From a virus, in the IMG/VR virus record IMGVR_UViG_3300049830_000142, positions 62,001 through 126,000 of that record: a DNA stretch of 64,000 bases; one strand, written 5' to 3'. Each line of letters opens with the position of its first letter. Position 1 is the first letter of the stretch. The notes beneath the pieces are model-generated. The model made no database searches. It was not told the origin of the DNA and worked only from the letters and a program-made list of their open reading frames with translations. Of the stretch, positions 35,459 through 43,101 are shown piece after piece. The translations under genes and the position numbers were made by a program.

Positions 35459-36883
35459 ATGAATGGAATAGGAATAACAGAGTGGCAAAACAACGAAACA
35501 GGGTATCCGTTAGTCAGTGCTGGACAACTAAGCGGATTATTTTGTGATGCCTCATTTGTTAGTTACGACAGCTTCATACCTGTCTTGACTAATGTTGCGG
35601 TATCTACAACTCAGCTTATATTAACTATCCAGATGGATGATGGACTACACCAGTTCTCATTTCCGATAACCAGCATAGTACAAGGTTATGGAACTAGACT
35701 ACGCACAGCTACTAGGAGTTATGGTAGTGTTGTCTTTGGTAGATTATCTGAAGACTTGGTTTCTGGTACACTTGGGAATAACATCACAGCTAACTGCAGG
35801 TTTGATTCTTCTACAGTCAGAACTATCGACTCTACTAATGGTGTCTATAGTGTTGCAGGTTTGAGCGGTACCGTGTCTGTTTTGCTAGATGGTAACTTCA
35901 TGTACAATGCTAGCTCATTGTTTGGTTACCCTACACTGTCAGCTGTAAGTTTGCCTAACAGTCTTGAAGTATTACAAACAGATTCAAACAACAGTTATGC
36001 CTTAAACTCTAATCGTGTTTTACAAAGAGTAGATAACTCAGGCTTGGTTGATTTGACTGTGCTAGACAAAACTTACTATCAAGTCATTTCACATGGAGCT
36101 TATTTGATTGGTGCAAATATACAAAGCAGCATCACTAGCTTATATGACTTGGCTACACAACCTTCAACTAAGAAGCTCTCAGGCATACCAGGCAGGATTA
36201 CGGCGTTGACTGTAAATGGTAGTGGAGATCTAGTAGCTTTGATAGGAGACAAGCTATTTAACTTAGGAGGCTATCCTTATACATACAATCCATCAAACGG
36301 CATACCAACTGGTGTAGTTAATGGTGTAGGCATGGTATTCTACAATGGTGTCTATCTAATCTATACTAACGGTATGAGAGATTACTCAGCATCAGGCACC
36401 GTGTATCTTAGTAACTTTGTCTACGCTGTTACTGTATCCGGTTCATCCGCTACAAGTGATTTTCTAGGTCTGCTAGTCGATCCTACAATAGATAATTCAA
36501 GCAATTTCACAGATAACCAACATGTGCCTTGGTTGAACGGTATGTTTATCTCAGGCAGTCAAATTTATGGCTGGTCAGCTATAGATGGCAACTATCTATT
36601 GTTTAGCATCGATCCAAATAGCTTGAACGTGACTACCGTACACTCATGTCAGTATAGTCCTGCCGTATATCAAAACGCTACATTTGTAGGTGGATCAAGC
36701 ATCATACTTAATTCAGTGACACCATTGAAGACCATCAACAATCTTAGCCCAACTGACAATCAAATCAACTTCATGGGTTCAGATACAGTCTCGATTAACC
36801 CAAGCGCATCAGATACCATTAAAGTGAACTTAGCGGTAAATGATGCACAACTGAATGTGTTTAGATCCACTACTTACGAATAA
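35459..36883 (+). CDS. fibre-array protein 4, divergent anchor, propeller-like repeats
   Basis: I start at ATG 35459, 2 nt after the upstream stop. The 474-residue product opens with ITEWQNNETGYPLVSAGQ. Its middle has irregular 40-50-residue strand repeats that could form a propeller (for example SLYDLATQPSTKKLSGIPGR and LFNLGGYPYTYNPS). It ends with KTINNLSPTDNQINF, a weak form of the INGV motif. Probable adhesin. Confidence 0.6.
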   Translation: MNGIGITEWQNNETGYPLVSAGQLSGLFCDASFVSYDSFIPVLTNVAVSTTQLILTIQMDDGLHQFSFPITSIVQGYGTRLRTATRSYGSVVFGRLSEDLVSGTLGNNITANCRFDSSTVRTIDSTNGVYSVAGLSGTVSVLLDGNFMYNASSLFGYPTLSAVSLPNSLEVLQTDSNNSYALNSNRVLQRVDNSGLVDLTVLDKTYYQVISHGAYLIGANIQSSITSLYDLATQPSTKKLSGIPGRITALTVNGSGDLVALIGDKLFNLGGYPYTYNPSNGIPTGVVNGVGMVFYNGVYLIYTNGMRDYSASGTVYLSNFVYAVTVSGSSATSDFLGLLVDPTIDNSSNFTDNQHVPWLNGMFISGSQIYGWSAIDGNYLLFSIDPNSLNVTTVHSCQYSPAVYQNATFVGGSSIILNSVTPLKTINNLSPTDNQINFMGSDTVSINPSASDTIKVNLAVNDAQLNVFRSTTYE

Positions 36884-36885
36884 TT

Positions 36886-37671
36886 ATGAGCTTTAGCACT
36901 GTAGTTGAATGGTTGAATGAAAATTCTTTGAGAAGTTATCCTTTGGTAGAGGGTAGCCCTAGAACTATCATGAGTGGACAAGTTAGTCTAGATCTGCATA
37001 GTCTAATCCTTGATGCGTCGCTATTCTATGATATAGCACCGGATGAAGTAAAACTCGTGTCAGTGCAGACTAGTGGATCAACGTTGACTATACAAGTAAC
37101 TGGACAAGCTAACTTCGTTCTAGCCAACTATAACACAACCAGTTATCCGCAGTATGTCCGTAACACTAACCACAGTTTGTTAGTGCTAGGAGATGCGACT
37201 GGTATACCTACTAACCTGACCTTTCAAGCTAACGCACTATTTGAACTTAGCGCTACTACTGAAGTATATCCCAATACCAAAGGACTCTCCAGTTTAACAA
37301 TTGACGGTACGACTTTAACTGGTAACATCTCATTGAGTGATGGTTATCAGTGTAGCTTAATTCCTAGCGGTAACACTTTACAGATCGAGGTAGGTAAAGG
37401 AGAAGGTCAGCCATTACCTTGTGTATCTATCAAAGGTGTGACCAATGATTGTGATGACGTCGTTAGCTCTTTGAACGGTGTCACTCCTACATCAACTGGT
37501 GGTATACTAAAGATTGTAGCCGGCAATCATGTAAAGGTGATTGATGACCCAGACAACAACCGAATATTCATAGGCTTTGACTTTGTTGACGGACAATTTG
37601 AAGCTGCTATCAGTGGTTCAAACGTCTCAAGTTACGTAGACTATTACTCACAACGATATGGTTCCAGCTAA
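36886..37671 (+). CDS. fibre-array protein 5 with YP anchor
   Basis: The 261-residue protein begins VVEWLNENSLRSYPLVEG, close to protein 1, and carries VSSLNGVTPTSTGGILKI near residue 205. It overlaps the protease gene downstream by 14 nt, so the protease may act on or be carried with this adhesin set. Confidence 0.65.
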   Translation: MSFSTVVEWLNENSLRSYPLVEGSPRTIMSGQVSLDLHSLILDASLFYDIAPDEVKLVSVQTSGSTLTIQVTGQANFVLANYNTTSYPQYVRNTNHSLLVLGDATGIPTNLTFQANALFELSATTEVYPNTKGLSSLTIDGTTLTGNISLSDGYQCSLIPSGNTLQIEVGKGEGQPLPCVSIKGVTNDCDDVVSSLNGVTPTSTGGILKIVAGNHVKVIDDPDNNRIFIGFDFVDGQFEAAISGSNVSSYVDYYSQRYGSS

Positions 37672-38482
37672 TACTGCAAAGTCACTTTATACACCAGGGC
37701 AAGCCACTACTAGAAATCCGGATTTCTGGTTGAAGGACGTTGACTTTACTTGCTGCGCCGCGAACTTGATATCTTACAACAGTACGCTAATCAGTCCTAG
37801 ACATTTGATTTGGTCAGCTCATGCAGGCACAGCTAGAACTGCTGTATCCTTTGTTACAAATGATAACCAAGTCATAACTAGAAATGTGGTCAATGAAATC
37901 TACCATCCATATTTTCAACCCTACTTCCCAGATATAGGTGTTTCGATATTAGACGCAGACGTACCAGATACTATCAAGTTTGCAAAGGTTCTACCAAAAA
38001 ACTGGCCTACCTATTTTCCAATTACAGTAGGAGACTATGGATTAAATACAGTAGGCAGAGTTGGAGCTATAGGTTTTACACAAGATAGGTATGCTACAGC
38101 TCGTGATTGGAGATATGTGGTTCGTAATAATATAACCATACCGAATGTACCAAACCCTTATTCACTGTCATTCTCAGCACCAATTGGAGCTTTGAAAAAT
38201 TCACTATACCAAGATGTCCGTGGTGGTGACTCAAGTAGTCCAGCGTTCATCATAATCAATAACGAACCGGTGCTTCTTACTACCTGGACTTACGGTGGTG
38301 GTGGCGCTGGAACTTCCATAGCTGAACAAGCTGATTACATCAACGCAATGATGACTACGCTAGGTGGTGGATATCAGTTGACTACTGTAGATTTGACCAT
38401 TAAGATGACACTTAAGTCTCAAGTTTATCAAAACAGCCAAGTGCTGTCTCAAAAGTTACCTAGGCCTAGTCGAAGTGTATGA
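37658..38482 (+). CDS. trypsin-like serine protease
   Basis: The 274-residue protein shows the chymotrypsin-fold triad: His55 in LISPRHLIWSAHAG (equivalent of the TAAHC motif), Asp92 in FPDIGVSIL, and Ser192 in RGGDSSSPAF (equivalent of GDSGGP), with a following strand VLLTTWTYGGGGAG. There is no signal peptide, and it begins inside a fibre gene. It may ride on the tail to cut host surface proteins or mature a fibre. All three catalytic residues are present, so activity is likely. Confidence 0.8.
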   Translation: MVPANTAKSLYTPGQATTRNPDFWLKDVDFTCCAANLISYNSTLISPRHLIWSAHAGTARTAVSFVTNDNQVITRNVVNEIYHPYFQPYFPDIGVSILDADVPDTIKFAKVLPKNWPTYFPITVGDYGLNTVGRVGAIGFTQDRYATARDWRYVVRNNITIPNVPNPYSLSFSAPIGALKNSLYQDVRGGDSSSPAFIIINNEPVLLTTWTYGGGGAGTSIAEQADYINAMMTTLGGGYQLTTVDLTIKMTLKSQVYQNSQVLSQKLPRPSRSV

Positions 38483-38787
38483 AGCAGTATACGATATCTG
38501 GAATAGACCATGTGATCAGGATACTAAATCAGTATCCTCAGCTAATGTCCTTATCAAGCTTAACTCCTATTCGTGAGATAGGTAGACAAGCTCAAGAGGC
38601 TGTGGCTAAAAGTGGCTGTGGTTGTAGCGCTGGGCCTATCTATAATCAAAATAAGGCTGTGTTTGAAAGGGCTTTAGACATGATGGGTTGTGGTGATCAT
38701 CTTATGGTCAAGAACGTCTTGAAAGTGGACAAGCTTTGCTATTACGCTAAGGATAATACTGGTCAGAATAAGCTGAAGTGTGTATAA
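38479..38787 (+). CDS. small Cys-containing hypothetical protein
   Basis: The 102-residue protein starts by ATGA overlap with the protease. It contains KSGCGCSAGPIYNQNK, GCGDH and two further Cys near the end, suggesting metal or disulfide bonding. No family recognised. Coupling to the protease hints at a partner or inhibitor, which is speculative. Confidence 0.65.
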   Translation: MKQYTISGIDHVIRILNQYPQLMSLSSLTPIREIGRQAQEAVAKSGCGCSAGPIYNQNKAVFERALDMMGCGDHLMVKNVLKVDKLCYYAKDNTGQNKLKCV

Positions 38788-38794
38788 TACGAAT

Positions 38795-39247
38795 ATGGAC
38801 TTGCCTGATTATTTGCCTGGAAACCCGCCTATGTATGGCGTTAAGCAAGCCAGCACATCATTCTACCAAGGAGACTGTATTGAGATTGCCATCCCAATTA
38901 CAGTAGATCCACGCTGCACTTTAGTGGCCTATGTCAAGGATGACTTAGCCTCTTCCACTTTCCTTTGGGTAGGTAAACAAGGCAATGGTGTTGATGTGAA
39001 TTTGGGACGTGTTACTGTGAAGATCAAAAGTAGCGTAGCTCAAGGATTTCCATCCGGCATCTATTATTTGACAGTAGCAGGTCAATGGCCTTCGGATATT
39101 AACGCTTACCAAGTGCTCTATAATATTTCATTTTCGATCAATGCCGCAGCTAGTAGCCCTTATCCAGTAGTGCAGCCAACGATTGTCATTGTTAGCTCTG
39201 CTCCACCTCCAGGTGTAGCTTACATCCCAATTTCTTATTTCGGCTAA
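38795..39247 (+). CDS. beta-sandwich hypothetical protein
   Basis: The ATG at 38795 is preferred to a GTG at 38780 that overlaps the previous gene. The 150-residue product has an Ig-like look (YQGDCIEIAIPITVDPRC ... SGIYYLTVAGQWPS ... LYNISFSI) and a Pro-rich C-terminal tail. Probably a tail-surface or neck decoration protein. Confidence 0.6.
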   Translation: MDLPDYLPGNPPMYGVKQASTSFYQGDCIEIAIPITVDPRCTLVAYVKDDLASSTFLWVGKQGNGVDVNLGRVTVKIKSSVAQGFPSGIYYLTVAGQWPSDINAYQVLYNISFSINAAASSPYPVVQPTIVIVSSAPPPGVAYIPISYFG

Positions 39248-39624
39248 TGAACAAGACAGCATTACATGCACATGACAGAGGTGCAGAAAGATTAAACCTC
39301 AGTCCGCAAACCATTGATGAGATCCAGAAGTCTGTCGATCGTATGTGGTATGGTGGAGGTCATAAGAAGCTGACTGGTTCACACTATTATAGTGATATCC
39401 GCGATCCTAAGCGTAATCTATTGGGATATGCAGCCTACAAGCGTATTGGCAACCTAAAACAAAAGCCAAGACTTATCCTAGCTTCAATCTTGAATAAAGA
39501 GATGAAGCCTAAAGGTAACAACATTTCAAATTTCTTCCATACCTCAGTCAAAGACAACGGTGTAAAAATTCATATTCCTAAGGTGCACGACAAGTTCGAC
39601 GATGTGCCTAATAATAACAATTGA
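39247..39624 (+). CDS. hypothetical basic protein
   Basis: The 125-residue protein begins HAHDRGAERLNLSPQTIDE, then has YYSDIRDPKRNLLGYAAYKR and LILASILNKEMKPKGNN. The pattern of a helix followed by a small sheet and conserved-looking His/Arg recalls small phage proteins near tail genes, but I cannot name a family. Confidence 0.6.
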   Translation: MNKTALHAHDRGAERLNLSPQTIDEIQKSVDRMWYGGGHKKLTGSHYYSDIRDPKRNLLGYAAYKRIGNLKQKPRLILASILNKEMKPKGNNISNFFHTSVKDNGVKIHIPKVHDKFDDVPNNNN

Positions 39625-39648
39625 CTCCTGACTTAGCTCAGGCATAAT
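39621..39648 (+). promoter_or_regulatory. sigma-70-like promoter before the 39655 gene
   Basis: TTGACT (39621-39626), a 16-nt spacer and CATAAT (39643-39648) match the vegetative consensus well. The spacer itself is a 5-bp hairpin (CCTGA 39627-39631 with TCAGG 39638-39642), so the site could be under operator or attenuation control. Confidence 0.45.
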
Positions 39649-39654
39649 TGCTAC

Positions 39655-39894
39655 ATGGAAAAATATTTGACTACCGTACCAGATAGTACTCAGATGACCC
39701 CTGAGATCTTCATTAACTTAATGAGGAAGTTCAAGCATCACAGAAATGTCAGCTATGGCTTTAGCAAGAAACATACTGCTGATATCCAGGAGTATAGAAG
39801 GAAGCAAGGACTCTCAAAGAATGAGAGTTCTATACCTGGCAATCTCTACAATTTGCCTGTAGTTTGGAACACTGACGTAACTTATGTTAAGTAA
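39655..39894 (+). CDS. small hypothetical protein ending the + strand arm
   Basis: The 79-residue basic protein (FINLMRKFKHHRNVSYGFSK) has its own promoter-like sequence and precedes the structured spacer. No family known. It could be a small regulator, judging only from size and charge. Confidence 0.55.
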   Translation: MEKYLTTVPDSTQMTPEIFINLMRKFKHHRNVSYGFSKKHTADIQEYRRKQGLSKNESSIPGNLYNLPVVWNTDVTYVK

Positions 39895-39911
39895 TAGTTC
39901 TGTCTTCTACG

Positions 39912-39962
39912 AATCGCCGCAAGCCCCTTGAAATTAACAATGGTGGTATGCGGCGGTTTATT
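39912..39962 (+). terminator. possible terminator of the + strand arm
   Basis: AATCGCCGCA pairs with TGCGGCGGTT around a 27-nt loop and is followed by a short T/A-rich stretch (TTATTT). The long loop makes it an atypical intrinsic terminator, but it lies 17 nt after the last + strand gene. Confidence 0.4.
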
Positions 39963-40047
39963 TGCGCTTTGAATTCGGCTGTAACAGTTCACGGACTTCA
40001 CAGAATGCCTTTGAGCGGAGTTAGGGCTTTTCCACAGCGGTTGACCA

Positions 40048-40110
40048 GCCAGACATAGTCCAGTGTAACCTGGTAGAACATTAGTCGTAGAAGGACTAAT
40101 AGAATCTGGC
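40048..40110. ncRNA. candidate structured RNA: three-way junction
   Basis: A 6-bp closing stem (GCCAGA/TCTGGC) encloses a 4-bp hairpin and a 7-bp hairpin with a 7-nt loop. On the - strand the 7-nt loop reads CTTCTAC, identical to a tRNA-Arg(UCU) anticodon loop. However, a D arm and a proper T arm are missing, so it is not a normal tRNA. The strand and function are unknown. Confidence 0.3.
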
Positions 40111-40196
40111 GCTCCTAGTTCAACTTGTCCGAAGGGTTGGTTACCAAACATAGATTAAGGTGATTATCCCTCATGACACGTAGTCGAAAGGATTTG

Positions 40197-40616
40197 TTAT
40201 TTTGAATATTCGGGTTTGGTTTTATTTACGAAAATGTCCTCGAAGTCTTTGGAACTGATATCTTTAAGGTATTCACCTTGATAGCCCGAACAAGTGCTAA
40301 TCATAGCTACACCAGCATTGCGTAATTTATCCTCTGGATGCCAAACCGCTGCCATGTCCAAATAAACACCAAGGAAGTTTGTTCCGCTACGTCTGGCGAG
40401 TGCGCTGACCCAGTTTGTGTCAACTCTGTTATCACAGTCCTTGTAAATAATTATAGGCGTTGGGGCGACTACTGATTTCGTTAAGCATTCTTCCACCTCA
40501 ACATTCTGGTGCTGACGCCATACCACCGCGAGCGGATGTCCTATTAGCGATTTGAACGCCGAGCATCCGGTCAACGAAGAAACCAATAAGGCCAGTGTGA
40601 TAATTTTAGTTTTCAT
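40197..40616 (-). CDS. phage lipoprotein
   Basis: The 139-residue protein has a signal peptide and lipobox (MKTKIITLALLVSSLTGC, cleavage before Cys18), so it should be lipid-anchored in the envelope. The mature part has four further cysteines and no recognised domain. It is the last gene of the - strand fibre unit. Possible roles are superinfection exclusion or lysis, both inferential. Confidence 0.7.
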   Translation of the reverse strand: MKTKIITLALLVSSLTGCSAFKSLIGHPLAVVWRQHQNVEVEECLTKSVVAPTPIIIYKDCDNRVDTNWVSALARRSGTNFLGVYLDMAAVWHPEDKLRNAGVAMISTCSGYQGEYLKDISSKDFEDIFVNKTKPEYSK

Positions 40617-40650
40617 ATTTGTTATGTGTCGTCATAGGTGCCAAGTTTTA

Positions 40651-43077
40651 TTAAGCTGGTATAAACTGAACAAATCCTTCACTTGCTGTGATTTGATTTG
40701 ATGCGCCACCAGCTCCTCCTGCTTGACCAGTAATCTTTAAGATTTGGGCGTTAGTTAATGTAAGACTTGTAATTTTTGTATACTTAGACGATGCCATTAA
40801 AGTAGCAAAGCTAGTCGTAAGTACAGCGCTACAACGAACGATAGTACTACTTTCACGAATACAAGTTACGTCAATGTTCCAGTAAGTAGTACCAGTACCT
40901 ACTCCAAGTGCACCTGAACTAAATATATTTGTGCCACCAAAATATGCTTTTAGAGTTTGGTTAGAAGTAGCTCCACCAGCAAATGTTCCACCATACTGTG
41001 CAACTAGCTTATCACCATTGTTTAATAATTGATTAGCTGCAACACTATCACTATAAAGATCTGTTTCAGTAGTGGAAGTATTATTTACATCTGCATAGTG
41101 GTTGAACAACGTTTTAGTTATATTCGCTGTTAAAACATTCGCAGTAGTAAGAATAGTGCCTGTTGACCCATCCTGTGTTAATGCGATGTTAGTTCCATTA
41201 GATCTAAAATGACCATTAGTAGAAGCACCAGAATAAGTTTCAGAACTTTCTAACCAAAGTTGAGGAGCATCAGCAGTAGCAGGGCGAATCTGACACCAAG
41301 CTGGTAGTTTGATATCAATAGTATGCTCAGATTCAGGGTTATTACCAATACCAACGTGACCATAACCGTCTAGTACTAAGTTATGATTAAAATTTCCAGA
41401 CGCATTTGAATAACTACTTGCACGCTTAGTTAAAAGCTCAAACTTAGAACCATATACACCGCCTGCGCCGAATACTGTACAGACGCCAACTGCATATCTA
41501 TTATCGCCGCCTATTGATGATGAGCATAGATTCCAAGCGTAGGAGTATAAGCCAGCGCCACCTGTGTTATCTGATGTAGTTGGAACATAGGCGTTGGTTG
41601 GTTCAGCAAAATGTCTAGGAGGGCTAAAGTCTTGTGTGCTTGTATGAGTATATTCTTGAGACCACAGCGTATTTGTACCATTTGTATTTTTAAGATACAC
41701 TGAGCTAGAGTTTGGGTTAGCTGGGTTTATAATCAAACCAGTCAACGATAGTGGTGATGTCACTCCACCACCTGTAGTGTATAACGTAGCGATTTGAGTT
41801 GGACTTAGCGCAAAATCCCAAATAGTTAATTCATCGAAGTTACCAGTGTAAGCTCCAGTATTGTCAGCGCGCGTACCTACAAATAGTGTAGAACTTGCTG
41901 TGCTTAATGATACTGTAGTACTGGCGACGGCAACCCCATCAATATACAAAATGAGAGTAGTGCCATCATAAGTACCAGTAACCATGTGTAAGTTCCCATC
42001 GACTGGATTAAACCCATTACCAGTATCCCATATTACTTGAGTACCCAATACGTGTAACCAGATTGAATGTACACTGTCATCGTTGAGTAAAAACTCAAAA
42101 ACATTGCCAGGACTACTATAATCGCCATAACTTAAAAGGCCAATACCGTCTAAACCAATAGCCGCAGAACTAAACCAAAAATTAATAGTTCTTGCTGTAG
42201 CCTCTAATGGAATATCTGATACAGTTGCAGTAAGTTGTCCTGAAGTATTTACCTCTATGAAACCACTATCTCCAGCTCCGTTGCTACTTGAATAGCTTGG
42301 GCTATTTGCTGAGCTAAAGTTGGCGGTGCCAATGCTGTCATCAAGGCTATTGTCAAAATGATAAGCATGTATAGCATCTCTTGATACTTTGGTGCCGGAG
42401 CTGCCAGATAATGATACGGCAACACCATTATGCTTTAATGAACCAGTAAAATTAAGATCCCCGTTTACATCTAACAAATACTTAGGGCTACTTTGACCTA
42501 CGCCTACTTTACCGTTAGATTCACTTAGCACACTAAATACAGTACCGAAGTTAACAGGTGAGCCGTTGTTGTTTAATGTACCTGTATAATTGATATCGCC
42601 TGCTACGTCTAATGTATAATCTGGTGAGGTATTATTAATACCAACTTTCTGATCAGCAATAGTATCTGAAATATCTGGTGTTATACCAGTTGAATTACTA
42701 GTAACAACTGCGGATAATGTAAATGAGTTAGCACAAATGTCATTAGTTAACCAACAATATAAATACTGACCTGATAAAGACAGGTTTATAGGTGGCAGCG
42801 AAACACTAAAGGTATTTGTCGCATTAGCATTACCATGTACATTGAATACAAAAATACCACTTGCTTCCAATCCTACGGTAGTAGGTGTTGATCCTAAATC
42901 AGTATTACTTACTAGATAATGTAACGTAAGCTCAGCACCTTGAGTTGGAGGTCTAGAACCATTTACTAGAGTAAAGTCTATGGTAAAATTACTCCAATTA
43001 CCAGTCACTTGAACAGCTGTTGAATCTGTTGCATAAGAAGGACCTACAGTTTTATTACTAAAAATTGTTTGACTCAT
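40651..43077 (-). CDS. tail fibre with LamG-like lectin domain
   Basis: The 808-residue fibre has an N-terminal beta domain (1-130) and two fibre modules of the form SPDYTLDVAGDINYTGTL and SPKYLLDVNGDLNFTGSL. It then carries a concanavalin/LamG_3-like domain at about residues 235-435 (ARTINFWFS, HMVTGTYDGTTLILYIDGV, FVGTRADNTGAYTGNFDEL). The C-terminal knob (FNHYADVNNTSTTETDLYSD onward) resembles fibre-tip domains. LamG-like domains bind sugars, so this is a good receptor-binding candidate. Confidence 0.75.
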   Translation of the reverse strand: MSQTIFSNKTVGPSYATDSTAVQVTGNWSNFTIDFTLVNGSRPPTQGAELTLHYLVSNTDLGSTPTTVGLEASGIFVFNVHGNANATNTFSVSLPPINLSLSGQYLYCWLTNDICANSFTLSAVVTSNSTGITPDISDTIADQKVGINNTSPDYTLDVAGDINYTGTLNNNGSPVNFGTVFSVLSESNGKVGVGQSSPKYLLDVNGDLNFTGSLKHNGVAVSLSGSSGTKVSRDAIHAYHFDNSLDDSIGTANFSSANSPSYSSSNGAGDSGFIEVNTSGQLTATVSDIPLEATARTINFWFSSAAIGLDGIGLLSYGDYSSPGNVFEFLLNDDSVHSIWLHVLGTQVIWDTGNGFNPVDGNLHMVTGTYDGTTLILYIDGVAVASTTVSLSTASSTLFVGTRADNTGAYTGNFDELTIWDFALSPTQIATLYTTGGGVTSPLSLTGLIINPANPNSSSVYLKNTNGTNTLWSQEYTHTSTQDFSPPRHFAEPTNAYVPTTSDNTGGAGLYSYAWNLCSSSIGGDNRYAVGVCTVFGAGGVYGSKFELLTKRASSYSNASGNFNHNLVLDGYGHVGIGNNPESEHTIDIKLPAWCQIRPATADAPQLWLESSETYSGASTNGHFRSNGTNIALTQDGSTGTILTTANVLTANITKTLFNHYADVNNTSTTETDLYSDSVAANQLLNNGDKLVAQYGGTFAGGATSNQTLKAYFGGTNIFSSGALGVGTGTTYWNIDVTCIRESSTIVRCSAVLTTSFATLMASSKYTKITSLTLTNAQILKITGQAGGAGGASNQITASEGFVQFIPA

Positions 43078-43101
43078 ATTATTAATTATTACACTTTCTT
43101 A

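Larger units (their letters stand above)
39895..40196. other. 300-nt spacer between convergent gene arrays, with stem-loops
   Basis: No convincing gene lies here. The + strand forms a hairpin 39912-39921/39949-39958 (10 bp including one G-U) with a 27-nt loop followed by TTTATTT. Further in, 40048-40053/40105-40110, 40060-40063/40070-40073 and 40080-40086/40094-40100 can form a closed three-way junction. Such packing suggests a terminator region, a structured RNA, or both. Confidence 0.5.

Noticed and set aside
40048-40110. tRNA-Arg(UCU) on the - strand
   Set aside because: Only the anticodon hairpin fits; there is no D arm, the other hairpin lacks the T-loop sequence, and no 7-bp acceptor with a discriminator base is present.
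39882-40151. An 89-residue - strand frame covering most of the structured spacer
   Set aside because: Its composition is unlike the neighbouring proteins, it has no clear ribosome-binding site, it runs into the 39655 gene, and the DNA is better explained by stem-loops. I could not exclude it fully.
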